Source: Chitinophagales bacterium | Lineage (GTDB): Bacteria > Bacteroidota > Bacteroidia > Chitinophagales > JADIYW01 | Length of the DNA stretch: 64,000 bases | Assembly: GCA_020636535.1 (NCBI GenBank) | Contig: JACJXT010000011.1 | Span: 1,798,001 to 1,862,000, forward strand | Direction of reading: 5' to 3' | Shown: piece by piece, positions 55,209 to 64,000 of the stretch | Layout of the letters: each line of letters opens with the position of its first letter | How positions within the stretch are numbered: the stretch's first letter is position 1 | The notes under the pieces: model-generated | What the model was told of the DNA's origin: nothing | What the model saw: the letters and a program-made list of their open reading frames with translations, nothing else | Databases searched by the model: none | Program-made: the position numbers and the translations under genes

Positions 55209-55237
55209 CTACTAACTATTATTGGATGAGATAAGGT

Positions 55238-55912
55238 TTAACATGGTAGTGCATTACAAATACCTGTTAGTATTGCAACGCCTAATTGTAATATTATTTG
55301 ACACAACAAACCGCCTACTACTGGAATTGTTGTAACGCCTATTGCTGCACATATCGTTTGTCCTGCAAAAAGATTAGTAAGTGTAACTGCTAAATTGCAA
55401 ATATCTCTTAAAGGACAAGCTTGTACTCTACCATTTATTAATGCTGGAGTACCTAATTCTTGTTGTAAAGACGGATTTTCTTTGATTGCAGTTGCAAATA
55501 CATCTTGTAATTGTGTTTGATCCATTTTAGATAATTCTGGATACTTGTTTGCTAAACCTGCTAAACTTGTTCCAAAAACTTTTAATCTTGCTATAAAATC
55601 ATCATAGCTCATACCTAGTAAGTCTGTTGCTTCTTGTATTTCTGCAGTACTTGCTGTTCCTGCATTCATTTTATCAATTATATTTTTAAGTCTTGCTATT
55701 GCTACATCGTTGTTTAATAACTCTTGATTCATATTAACATACAAATCTTTTGCTGCTACAATAGCTTCTACTAAAGCATCGTCATTAGCTAATTGAGAAG
55801 ACAATTGAGTTTGTGTTTCTGTTGGAGCAATTGCTTCTACTTTTTTACAACTTGTGTTTAATGCAACAATACTTAAGGTCATAAATACGATTGCTAAAAT
55901 TCTTTTTTTCAT
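55238..55912 (-). CDS. Lipoprotein with hydrophobic Cys-containing C-terminus
   Basis: 224 residues. Lipoprotein signal with the lipobox in ALNTSCKK (Cys about 22). A helical, Asn/Gln-rich middle (about 35-165) carries heptad-like leucines. The last about 60 residues change character completely: hydrophobic, Gly-rich and with six Cys (segments QACPLRDICNLAVTLTNLFA, GQTICAAIGVTTIPVVGGLL, CQIILQLGVAILTGICNALPC). No further domain is recognised. The tail resembles a hydrophobic peptide attached to a lipoprotein carrier. It is encoded downstream of an OmpR-type response regulator on the same strand, but 59 bases of gap and a terminator suggest its own unit. Confidence 0.75.
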   Translation of the reverse strand: MKKRILAIVFMTLSIVALNTSCKKVEAIAPTETQTQLSSQLANDDALVEAIVAAKDLYVNMNQELLNNDVAIARLKNIIDKMNAGTASTAEIQEATDLLGMSYDDFIARLKVFGTSLAGLANKYPELSKMDQTQLQDVFATAIKENPSLQQELGTPALINGRVQACPLRDICNLAVTLTNLFAGQTICAAIGVTTIPVVGGLLCQIILQLGVAILTGICNALPC

Positions 55913-55970
55913 TGAATAATTTCTTTTGGTTAGCTAAAAATAGGTATATCATTTAATAAAACAAATATTT

Positions 55971-56684
55971 TTAGCTGTTTTTTTCTAATTCAACTAGTTT
56001 AAAACCAACGCCATGTACATTTTGTATCTCTACAGAAGTATCTTCTTTTAAATATTTTCTTAGTTTGGTGATGTATACATCCATACTTCTTCCTGCAAAA
56101 TAACTATCGTCTCGCCATATTTTTTTAAGCATGGTTTCTCTTTTTATTGGTATGTTGATGTTTTTTGCCATTATTTCTAGTAATCCAGCTTCTTTTTTGG
56201 TGAGTTGTTTTTCTTCATCATTTAATGTAAGTGTAAGATTGGCTGCATCTAACACATAACTGCCTATATTAAAGACTTTTATTTCTGGTTCTTTATTTCT
56301 AGTTCTTTTTAAAATGGCTTCCATTCTAAATATAAGTTCTTGCATTTCGAATGGTTTGGTAATGTAATCATCGCCACCAGCAGCAAATCCTTTATAAATA
56401 TCTTCTTTTAGCTCTTTGGCTGTAAGAAATATAATTGGTGTGTTGTCCTGTAAATCTCTAAGTTCTTTGGCTAGTGTAAATCCATCTTTTTTTGGCAACA
56501 TTACATCAAGTAAATACATATCGAATTTATTTTTAAAGATGGTTCTTTCTGCATCTATTCCGTTGTTACAATGTTTTACGGTGTAACCATATTCTTCTAG
56601 CTGATCTTTTATTGTGAACGCTAAAGCTGGATCATCTTCTACTAATAATATGTTACTACTTTTATTGTTCTTATCTATTGTCAT
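55971..56684 (-). CDS. OmpR-family response regulator
   Basis: 237 residues from the Met at 56684 (MTIDKNNKSSNILLVEDDPA); a start further upstream at 56729 would lie deep in the kinase gene. Receiver domain: acidic pair in VEDD, phospho-acceptor Asp in DMYLLDVMLPKKDGF (about 60), switch Lys in DYITKPFEMQEL. The C-terminal winged helix ends with SYFAGRSMDVYITKLRKYLK and VQNVHGVGFKLVE-like residues. The first bases overlap the end of the histidine-kinase gene by 14, so the pair is coupled. Confidence 0.92.
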   Translation of the reverse strand: MTIDKNNKSSNILLVEDDPALAFTIKDQLEEYGYTVKHCNNGIDAERTIFKNKFDMYLLDVMLPKKDGFTLAKELRDLQDNTPIIFLTAKELKEDIYKGFAAGGDDYITKPFEMQELIFRMEAILKRTRNKEPEIKVFNIGSYVLDAANLTLTLNDEEKQLTKKEAGLLEIMAKNINIPIKRETMLKKIWRDDSYFAGRSMDVYITKLRKYLKEDTSVEIQNVHGVGFKLVELEKNS

Positions 56685-57936
56685 AACTCTTAATTGTATT
56701 AAACCATAATGAAAATGTAGAACCTTCATTTATATTGCTACTTACTTCTATTTTTCCATTGTGTCGTTTTACCATATTCTTTACATAAAATAAACCAATA
56801 CCAAACCCTTTAACATCATGAATATTGCCACTACTTACTCTATAAAACTTTTCAAAAATCATGCCTTGAATTTCTTTAGGTATGCCTTTTCCGTTATCTG
56901 CTACTGAAATTTTTATTTGATGGTCTATATTTTGAGTATTGATCATTATACTTGGTTTTTTGTCGCAATACTTAATGGCATTGTCTAGCAAGTTAAAAAT
57001 AATATTTTTAATGTGCATTTCATCTCCTTGTATAACGCAGTTTGTTGCATTTAATTGTAGCTGAAGTGTCCCTTCTAGTTCTGTAAGTCGTGGTTTAAAG
57101 TTTTTGCTAACAGTAGTAATGATTTCGTGTAGGTTAATGTTTGTTAAATCTAATTGTATTTGTTTTGATTCTAGCTGAGATACTTGTAAAACTGCTTCTA
57201 CTTGTTTTTTTAGTCGTTTGTTTTCATCTCTAATAATGGTTGCATAATTTTTTAATCGTGTTGGATTGTTGATGATGTCGTCTTTCATTAAAACATTGCT
57301 AGATAACTCTATAGTTGCAATTGGTGTTTTAAATTCGTGTGTCATGTTGTTTACAAAATCGGTCTTAATTTCTGAGAGTTGTTTTTGTCTTAAAATGACA
57401 TTGATGGTATAAGCAAAAAATCCGAGTACAATAATTAGTACTACAGAAAAGAATAGTAGTAAACGCAAATCTTCATCATAGTAAAATGATATTTTTTTGA
57501 GATATATGATTTCTATTTTATCTACAAAATAGTAGTCTACTTTTTTTAGCGAATTGTATTTTTTGTTGAGTTGTAGTGTTCTGTGTTCTATCTGTTTGTT
57601 TTTGCTATAAATATTATACTCTATTACACTACTTATTTTTTGTTGTTTATAATTAGCAAGCACAACATTTAAAAAGTCTATTATTTTAATTGGTTCACTA
57701 AATTCTATAGTTTTTGTATTTATTTGTGGTGATTCTATTCTAAAATAAACTTTATCATCATTGGTTTCTTTGATGATGTCTAATGCAATTCCGCGAAGTG
57801 CCATTAGTGAATTATTTTCAAACTCGTTTTCTTTTAAATCGAGCATTTGTTTTACCCAAAAAATTTGTGTGAAAATTATTCCTGTTAATGAAATAAATGC
57901 CAATATAATAATATTTCGTATTACTTTATTATTCAT
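56671..57936 (-). CDS. Sensor histidine kinase
   Basis: 421 residues. Two membrane helices (about 7-27 and 164-188) enclose a periplasmic domain of about 135 residues with no recognised fold. DHp: FVNNMTHEFKTPIATIELSS with phospho-acceptor His at about residue 203. HATPase: N-box IIFNLLDNAIKYC, G1 VADNGKGIP, F-box MIFEKFYRV, G2 GFGIGLFYVK, all intact. It pairs with the OmpR-type regulator encoded directly downstream (14-base overlap). Upstream, a small membrane protein overlaps its start by one base, forming a three-gene unit. Confidence 0.92.
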   Translation of the reverse strand: MNNKVIRNIIILAFISLTGIIFTQIFWVKQMLDLKENEFENNSLMALRGIALDIIKETNDDKVYFRIESPQINTKTIEFSEPIKIIDFLNVVLANYKQQKISSVIEYNIYSKNKQIEHRTLQLNKKYNSLKKVDYYFVDKIEIIYLKKISFYYDEDLRLLLFFSVVLIIVLGFFAYTINVILRQKQLSEIKTDFVNNMTHEFKTPIATIELSSNVLMKDDIINNPTRLKNYATIIRDENKRLKKQVEAVLQVSQLESKQIQLDLTNINLHEIITTVSKNFKPRLTELEGTLQLQLNATNCVIQGDEMHIKNIIFNLLDNAIKYCDKKPSIMINTQNIDHQIKISVADNGKGIPKEIQGMIFEKFYRVSSGNIHDVKGFGIGLFYVKNMVKRHNGKIEVSSNINEGSTFSLWFNTIKSYDNR

Positions 57937-58352
57937 TATTTTTGGTCTAAATTTTCGAGCATGTTTACAATAAACATAAACACAAATGATACCATATAAA
58001 TACTAAAATAAAAAAAGGAAACACTATAAAGCATAATCATTATTTCTTGAAAATGAGTTATTTTATTACCTGTAAGCAAATTGCCTACACTAATTATTGC
58101 TAGTATAATCAAAATAAAAATAACTACCGAAAACACTATATATACTGGTTTGCTATACTGTTGTTTATACATAAAAAACGGATTCATAATTACATAAATC
58201 AACAAACCAGTAAACATATAAGCATATGCTCTTTCGTCGTGAATTTGAAATAAGAATAGCATGGCAGCAATCAAACATTCAATTAAAGCAATAAACAATA
58301 ATTGATGCCAAAGATTAAAATTTTTGATGCCGAATAGAACAAATCCTTTCAT
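57936..58352 (-). CDS. Four-helix membrane protein, unknown
   Basis: 138 residues with four predicted membrane helices: about 15-35, 43-62, 68-92 and 108-132. The start MKGFVLFGIKNFNLWHQLLF has no signal sequence. The stop overlaps the kinase start by one base (TAATG style), so it is likely cotranscribed with, and perhaps an accessory sensor for, the two-component pair. That functional link is inference from position only. No family recognised. Confidence 0.7.
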   Translation of the reverse strand: MKGFVLFGIKNFNLWHQLLFIALIECLIAAMLFLFQIHDERAYAYMFTGLLIYVIMNPFFMYKQQYSKPVYIVFSVVIFILIILAIISVGNLLTGNKITHFQEIMIMLYSVSFFYFSIYMVSFVFMFIVNMLENLDQK

Positions 58353-58408
58353 AATTGAACTCTAATTTAAACATTTGTGATAAGAGTAGTAGATTTGTGA
58401 AAAAAAAT

Positions 58409-59176
58409 ATGTCGGAATCTGCTATTGCTTTTGAAAGATTATTGGAAATTATGAACGATTTACGAGCAAAATGTCCTTGGGATATGAAGCAGACGACTCA
58501 ATCGTTGCGAAAATTAACCATAGAAGAAACTTACGAACTTTCTGAAGCCATTTTAGAAAATGATAGTAAAGCAATTAAAGAAGAGCTAGGCGATTTATTT
58601 CTACATTTGGTTTTTTATAGTAAAATTGCTCAAGAACAAAATGAGTTTACAGTAGCAGAAGTTTTAAATGGTGTTTGCGAAAAACTAATTTTTAGGCATC
58701 CACATATTTATGGAGATGTTGAAGTTGCTGATGAAGAAGAAGTAAAACGAAATTGGGAACAGTTAAAACTAAAAGAAGGTAAAAAATCTATTTTAGAAGG
58801 CGTGCCAAATGGTTTGCCTGCAATGAATAAAGCACAAAGAGTACAAGAAAAAGTAAAGCAAGTTGGTTTTGATTGGGACAATAGCGAACAGGTTTTTGAG
58901 AAAATTCATGAAGAACTAAGCGAACTAAAAATTGCTTTACAAAACAATGATACTGATGAAATAGAAGACGAATTAGGCGATGTTTTATTCTCTATTATTA
59001 ATTTGGCAAGATTTAAACACATAGATGCCGAAGCTGCTTTAGAAAAAACGAACAAAAAATTCATCAAAAGATTTCAGTGGATGGAAAACAACAGCAACAA
59101 AAATAATTTAAATTTACAAGATATGTCTATTGCTGAATTAGAAGCACTTTGGCAACAAGCAAAACAGTACGATTAA
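58409..59176 (+). CDS. mazG: Nucleoside triphosphate pyrophosphohydrolase
   Basis: 255 residues from the ATG at 58409 (MSESAIAFERLLEIMNDLRA). The frame extends upstream to a TTG at 58355, but that extension has no homology-like character. MazG hydrolyses NTPs to NMP and pyrophosphate, cleaning the pool or lowering (p)ppGpp-linked stress. It contains CPWDMKQTTQSLRKLTIEET with EETYELSEAI and KEELGDLFLHLVF in the first domain, and HEELSELKIAL plus EDELGDVLFSIINL in the second, i.e. the tandem EExxE...ExxD metal sites. The next kinase gene starts one base after its stop. Confidence 0.95.
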   Translation: MSESAIAFERLLEIMNDLRAKCPWDMKQTTQSLRKLTIEETYELSEAILENDSKAIKEELGDLFLHLVFYSKIAQEQNEFTVAEVLNGVCEKLIFRHPHIYGDVEVADEEEVKRNWEQLKLKEGKKSILEGVPNGLPAMNKAQRVQEKVKQVGFDWDNSEQVFEKIHEELSELKIALQNNDTDEIEDELGDVLFSIINLARFKHIDAEAALEKTNKKFIKRFQWMENNSNKNNLNLQDMSIAELEALWQQAKQYD

Positions 59177-59177
59177 A

Positions 59178-62100
59178 ATGAAAAAAGCGACTACAAAAAA
59201 TCAATTCCTAATTATTGCAATAGCAGTGCTGTTGTTTTTAATTGGTACTATTGGTTTTGTAGATTATTTTTTTTCTAGTAAAGCCAACTTAAAAGGTGCT
59301 AAAACACAGCTCGAAAATATCATTAATAAAAAAGAATATAGAGCTTTAAAATTATTAGAAAGTAACACATTTATAAAAAACTCAAATAATTATCAATATT
59401 TATACGATATTGGTAACAGATATAACAAAGAGAATATAGCACTTTTTGTATTTAAAAATGATAATTTATGGTATTGGTCGAGTAATGAAATTAGTATAAA
59501 AAATGCATCGTACTACAAAGAAGAAAATTTGCAGTTCTTTAAAACAGGAAATGGTTATTATTTAAATATATTTAGAAATATTAATGATTCTATTGATGCA
59601 TTAATGGCAATTCCTATTTACTACAACTATCCTATTGAAAATAAATATTTGCATTCTGGATATGCCTTTAAAAAAAATATATTTAAAAAAATTGGACTTA
59701 CTTTTAAAAAAGACAAAGGCACACTACCCATTTATACTTCAAACAATACTTATTTATTTTCTATAGTAGCCGACAATACTTCTAAAGGTTATGTAAACAC
59801 ATTTTTACAAATATTAGAAATATTATTAATTATATTATTAATTATTTACTTAACGCAATGGATACGATTACTTTTTCGTGAAAGGCATACCAAACAAGCA
59901 CTACTTATTTTATTTTTATCAGTAGTATTTATAGAGTGTTTGTTTAACCAGTTTCCAATATTTTCATTTACGCAAAACAGTACTTTATTTTCAGAAACAC
60001 TGTATTCTTCAAAGTTTTACGGACATAGTTTAGGTACTTTACTAATACATTTACTGCTAATAGTTTGGTCGTTTTCTTTCATCAGAAATATAGAAGCCAA
60101 TTGGATAAAAAAAACAAATAAAAACAATTTAATAATAATATTTCCAATAATATTATACTACATACAACTTTTAGTAATTAGTAATATTGTACACAACTCA
60201 ACCATTAACTTTAATTTTTATCAGTACAACACGCTTGATGTATTTACTTATGTTGGATTATTTGTAATTGGCTTAACTTTTATCATTGTAATACAAATTT
60301 TAAATTGGATTTTTTCTATAGAAAGAAAACAAAACATTATTTACTACACCATATTATTTAATGTCATTATTTCCTTTATTTTTTACTATTTCAATGAGTT
60401 TTCATCGTTAAAATTTGCTGGATTTACTGTTTTGTGGAACATCACTTTTATTTTTATCTTTTATTTGAAAAATGAAATTTCAGAGAAGTATTATTTCATT
60501 TCGTCTTTAATAATGATTGCTTTTATTTCTGTATTCACTACGGTTTTAATTGTAAATAATTCTAATGAAAAAGAATTTAATATACGAAAACATCAACTAA
60601 GAGCATTAAACACAGAACGAGATTATGGCGAAGAATTTGAATTGGCAGAAATTGAACAAGAGTTGCTAAATGATAACTTTATTATAAAATACTTTCAAAA
60701 TCCTTACATTTTCAACTTCGATTTAGAAAATAGAGTAGAACGATATTTTAAATCATTTTCAAAAATATATTTAATTAATGTTTATGCATTCGATATGCAG
60801 AACAATCCAATCAAAGGAGCAGTTATCAAATCAAATGAATATTTTAATAAATTAATTAACAACAAAAATACCGACACTATTTCTAGCAACATGTACTATG
60901 TTCCATTAAAAGAAACTGGAGAAAAATACATTGGCAAATACGAAATAATTGCAGATTCTACTTTAGTTGGAAATTTATTTGTAGAGTTTATACCTAGAAT
61001 TTTAAATACTTATAGTGCATATCCAGAGTTATTAATGAACGATAAAAAGTACTACGATGAAGAGTTCGAAAATTTCTCCTACGCCATCTATAGTAAAAAT
61101 AAACTCATCAAACAATCTGGTGATTATGAATACAGTTTAGTCTATAATTTCGAAGACAAGCATACAACAGAATACATCAGAGATATAAAAAACAATTATA
61201 TTCATAGTATTAACTTTAATGACAATAAAGTAGTAGTCATTTCAGAACCAATAAAATCACTATGGATTACATTTGCAATTTTTTCATTTATTTTTCTATT
61301 TATTCTAATATTATTATTACTAATAGATTTCTTAGGTTTATCTTATCATCTTTGGATAGACACAGCAATCAAAGACTTCTTTATCAACAACACACTACAA
61401 AAGCAAATACAAAATGCAATGTTGTTTTTACTTATTTTAGCATTAATATTTATAGGAATAATTTCTTTCGTATATTTTAATAATCAATTTAAAAATCATT
61501 ACAATCAAAAATTAACAGGCAATATTATAGTCGTTACTAAAAACTTCAAACAACTTTTTAATGAATATTATCCAACTTATGGCAACAATACTTACGATTG
61601 GGTACTCAACAATCGACTAAAACAGCGGTCTGATATTTTTGGAATCGACATCAATGCATACAATGCACAAGGCGATTTAATGGCAAGTTCTCAACCAGAA
61701 ATTTTTAAAACCAAACTCTTGTCCAACAAAATAAATGAAGATGCTTTCTACAATCTCAACTACTTGTACAAATCAAGATATATACAAGATGAACACATTG
61801 CCAACTTAGACTATGTTAGTGCATACACAGCCATTTCCGTTGATGGGAAAACACTGGCTTATCTACAATTTCCGTACTACAGTAGAGATAAAAATTTTAG
61901 AGCAGAAATATCTTATTTCCTCGTATCATTAATAAATGTATTAGTTATATTACTAATAATATCATCAGTAGCAGCAGTATTTTTATCAAGAAGCATTACC
62001 AACTCACTATCTATTATTGCAGATAAATTACAGCAAGTACGACTCAACAAAAAGAATGTTCCTTTAGAATGGAACAGAGATGACGAAATTGGTTTATTGG

Positions 62101-62837
62101 TAAAACAGTACAATTTAATGTTGGCAGAATTAGAAAAAAGTGCAAAACTCTTATCTAGAACAGAACGAGAAGGTGCTTGGAGAGAAATGGCAAAACAAGT
62201 AGCACACGAAATAAAAAATCCGCTAACACCAATGAAACTAAGCATTCAGCACTTGCAAAGAGCTTTGTTAGATGATAGCGACGATGTAAAAGCACTCACC
62301 AAAAAAGTAAGTCAACGACTAATTGAACAAATAGACAACCTTACAGATATTGCTTCTGCCTTTTCCGATTTTGCTAAAATGCCAAAAGCAGAAAAAGAAA
62401 AAATCGACCTATTGCCTGCTATCATTTCTACTGCCGATTTGTTTAGCGAAACCGAAAACATAACAATCAATCTACAATTACCTACCAAACCATGCTATGC
62501 ACTTGGCGATAATAATCAGTGGTTGAGAGTTTGTACCAACATTATAAAAAATGCCATACAAGCAATTCCTGAAAACGAAAACGGAATTATAACTATTACA
62601 TTAATAGAAAAAGAAGATAATTATTTATTGAGTATTGAAGACAATGGAAAAGGCATTGAACAACATCAAGTAGAAAAAATATTTGAACCAAACTTTACTA
62701 CAAAATCTTCAGGAACTGGATTAGGTTTAGCTATTTGTAAAAATATTATAGAACGAATGGACGGAAGAATTTGGTTTGAAACACAAGTCGATAATTATAC
62801 TATATTTTATATATCTATACCAAAAATAAATGAATAA
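59178..62837 (+). CDS. Large NtrY-like sensor histidine kinase
   Basis: 1219 residues. The first about 470 residues contain an N-terminal anchor (about 12-32), a periplasmic domain, and a bundle of about eight membrane helices (about 208-465). A second extracytoplasmic domain (about 470-690) follows. Then there are two membrane helices, a third periplasmic stretch and a final membrane helix (LVSLINVLVILLIISSVAAV). After that come a HAMP-like segment, a DHp domain with MAKQVAHEIKNPLTPMKLSI (NtrY-type HEIKNPLTP) and a HATPase domain with N-box TNIIKNAIQAI, DNGKGI and GTGLGLAICK. All kinase motifs look intact. There is no response regulator adjacent. It is flanked tightly by mazG and hemL. Confidence 0.9.
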   Translation: MKKATTKNQFLIIAIAVLLFLIGTIGFVDYFFSSKANLKGAKTQLENIINKKEYRALKLLESNTFIKNSNNYQYLYDIGNRYNKENIALFVFKNDNLWYWSSNEISIKNASYYKEENLQFFKTGNGYYLNIFRNINDSIDALMAIPIYYNYPIENKYLHSGYAFKKNIFKKIGLTFKKDKGTLPIYTSNNTYLFSIVADNTSKGYVNTFLQILEILLIILLIIYLTQWIRLLFRERHTKQALLILFLSVVFIECLFNQFPIFSFTQNSTLFSETLYSSKFYGHSLGTLLIHLLLIVWSFSFIRNIEANWIKKTNKNNLIIIFPIILYYIQLLVISNIVHNSTINFNFYQYNTLDVFTYVGLFVIGLTFIIVIQILNWIFSIERKQNIIYYTILFNVIISFIFYYFNEFSSLKFAGFTVLWNITFIFIFYLKNEISEKYYFISSLIMIAFISVFTTVLIVNNSNEKEFNIRKHQLRALNTERDYGEEFELAEIEQELLNDNFIIKYFQNPYIFNFDLENRVERYFKSFSKIYLINVYAFDMQNNPIKGAVIKSNEYFNKLINNKNTDTISSNMYYVPLKETGEKYIGKYEIIADSTLVGNLFVEFIPRILNTYSAYPELLMNDKKYYDEEFENFSYAIYSKNKLIKQSGDYEYSLVYNFEDKHTTEYIRDIKNNYIHSINFNDNKVVVISEPIKSLWITFAIFSFIFLFILILLLLIDFLGLSYHLWIDTAIKDFFINNTLQKQIQNAMLFLLILALIFIGIISFVYFNNQFKNHYNQKLTGNIIVVTKNFKQLFNEYYPTYGNNTYDWVLNNRLKQRSDIFGIDINAYNAQGDLMASSQPEIFKTKLLSNKINEDAFYNLNYLYKSRYIQDEHIANLDYVSAYTAISVDGKTLAYLQFPYYSRDKNFRAEISYFLVSLINVLVILLIISSVAAVFLSRSITNSLSIIADKLQQVRLNKKNVPLEWNRDDEIGLLVKQYNLMLAELEKSAKLLSRTEREGAWREMAKQVAHEIKNPLTPMKLSIQHLQRALLDDSDDVKALTKKVSQRLIEQIDNLTDIASAFSDFAKMPKAEKEKIDLLPAIISTADLFSETENITINLQLPTKPCYALGDNNQWLRVCTNIIKNAIQAIPENENGIITITLIEKEDNYLLSIEDNGKGIEQHQVEKIFEPNFTTKSSGTGLGLAICKNIIERMDGRIWFETQVDNYTIFYISIPKINE

Positions 62838-62839
62838 TA

Positions 62840-64000
62840 TGAATATTGAGAAATCTAAAATCTTATTTGAAAAAGCAAAAACATTAATGCCAGGTGGTGT
62901 AAATTCTCCTGTTAGAGCATTTAAATCTGTTGGCGGAACACCTATTTTTATAAAAAAAGGCGTTGGTTCAAAAATTTACGATGTAGATGATAATGAATAT
63001 ATAGATTATTGTTGTTCTTGGGGACCACTCATTCTTGGTCATGCCAACGATGCTATTGTAAAAACAATACAAACAACTGTTGCCAACGGAACTTCTTTTG
63101 GTACACCAACCGAACAAGAAAATGAATTAGCAGAATTTATAATCGAAAATAATTACTATGTAGAAAAAATTCGTTTTGTTAGTTCAGGTACAGAAGCCGT
63201 AATGTCTGCACTGCGTTTAGCAAGAGGATATACCAAGAAAAATAAAATCATCAAATTTGAAGGTTGTTATCATGGTCATTCTGATAGCTTATTGGTTAAA
63301 GCTGGTTCTGGCTTGGTAACTTTTGGCGAAAGCACCTCTGCTGGTGTTCCTGCTGCTTTTGCTGCCGAAACTATTGTTTTGCCTTTAAACGATAAAGATG
63401 CAGTTACCAATTGTATCAACGAGTTAAAAGATGATATTGCAGCAGTAATTATTGAACCAATTCCTGCAAACAATGGCTTGTTAATTCAAGGTGGTGAGTT
63501 TCTACGATTTTTAAGAGACATCACCTTAGAAAACAATATATTACTCATTTTCGATGAAGTTATTTCTGGATTTAGAGTGCATTTTGCTGGTGCTGCTGGT
63601 TTGTATAACATTCAACCAGATATTATTACTTACGGAAAAATTATTGGTGGTGGAATGCCCGTTGGTGCTTACGCTTCTTATCATCATATTATGAAACATA
63701 TTTCGCCAGAAGGTGATGTTTACCAAGCAGGAACACTTAGTGGAAATCCTGTGGCAATGGCAGCTGGTTTAGCTCAGTTAAAGCAATGTTTTAAAGAAGG
63801 TTTTTATGATGAATTGAATAGAAAAACACAAATTTTAGTCGATGGAATTCAAAATCACATCAATAATAAAGCATACGAAGTAACCATATATCATGTTGGT
63901 TCAATATTTTGGTTTGCTTTTTCTGATATGGCACAGCTTACAAAAGCAGAACACATTAACGCAGGAAAAATGTCTTTGTTCAAGCAATTATACCATTACT
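62840..64000 (+). CDS. hemL: Glutamate-1-semialdehyde 2,1-aminomutase, 3' end outside window
   Basis: 387 residues are visible before the right edge; the frame is open at 64000. HemL moves the amino group of glutamate-1-semialdehyde to give 5-aminolevulinate, the tetrapyrrole precursor. Motifs: ALMPGGVNSPVRAF-like start (here TLMPGGVNSPVRAFKSVGG), SWGPLILGHANDAI, RFVSSGTEAVMSALRLARGY, EGCYHGHSDSLLVKAGSG and FDEVISGFRV. The PLP Lys is in TYGKIIGGGMPVGAYAS. A start at 62840 (MNIEKSKILF) is preferred; an in-frame ATG at 62831 would overlap the kinase stop. Confidence 0.95.

Noticed and set aside
58355..58408. TTG start extending MazG by 18 residues
   Set aside because: The extension lacks conserved sequence; the ATG at 58409 is where MazG proteins begin.

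Overview
The window looks like chromosomal DNA of an AT-rich member of the Bacteroidota, probably a Chitinophagales/Saprospirales-like or flavobacterium-like free-living bacterium. The evidence is type IX secretion (T9SS) genes (a plug-type protein and the regulator PorX), two giant secreted proteins with C-terminal T9SS sorting domains, DUF4199 and GSCFA proteins, 7TMR-DISM sensor kinases, and few Shine-Dalgarno sites. I saw no rRNA, tRNA, CRISPR array or prophage.

Layout. 1-8.5 kb: a truncated secreted protein, a DUF1232 protein, a T9SS plug-like protein, a GSCFA protein, two tandem 7TM histidine kinases with complementary defects, and AceK. 8.6-21.7 kb: amino-acid biosynthesis on the minus strand (trpF-trpB-trpA, hisH, hisA-hisF). 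An 8-kb gene for a secreted M43 metalloprotease with 21 near-identical 77-residue Ig-like repeats separates hisH from hisA. Two copies of a structured ~180-bp repeat flank trpFBA. 22.1-33.8 kb: an apparent five-gene minus-strand operon for an exported FAD oxidoreductase, a small lipoprotein, a lipoprotein vanadium haloperoxidase, an FG-GAP/ASPIC protein and a giant glycine-rich beta-helix T9SS cargo. 33.8-38.2 kb: an outer-membrane protein, a secreted-protein gene broken by an IS200-type element, and ahcY. 38.2-42.8 kb: DUF445 and DUF4199 membrane proteins, a MITE-like repeat, a lipoprotein and a large exported protein. 42.8-50.6 kb: ald-tsaE-porX divergent from HD-lpxD-lpxC and a thiolase. 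50.6-52.2 kb: a gene-poor stretch with small membrane proteins and a probable gene remnant. 52.2-64 kb: a Fic AMP-transferase with repeated upstream boxes, a sulfotransferase, a second MITE-like copy, a Cys-containing lipoprotein, an OmpR-type two-component system, MazG, a 1219-residue NtrY-like kinase and a truncated hemL.

How the parts fit. Core metabolism (His, Trp, S-adenosylhomocysteine recycling, lipid A, heme) is interspersed with secretion and surface functions. Both giant proteins depend on T9SS, and PorX is a known regulator of that system. The most attractive possible new systems are the oxidase/haloperoxidase operon and the pair of histidine kinases, in which one protein keeps the phospho-acceptor His and the other keeps the ATP-binding domain. 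The most attractive non-coding features are the covarying hairpins of the trp-flanking repeat and the 14-bp-TIR element. All functional calls come from reading motifs by eye; no database search was run.
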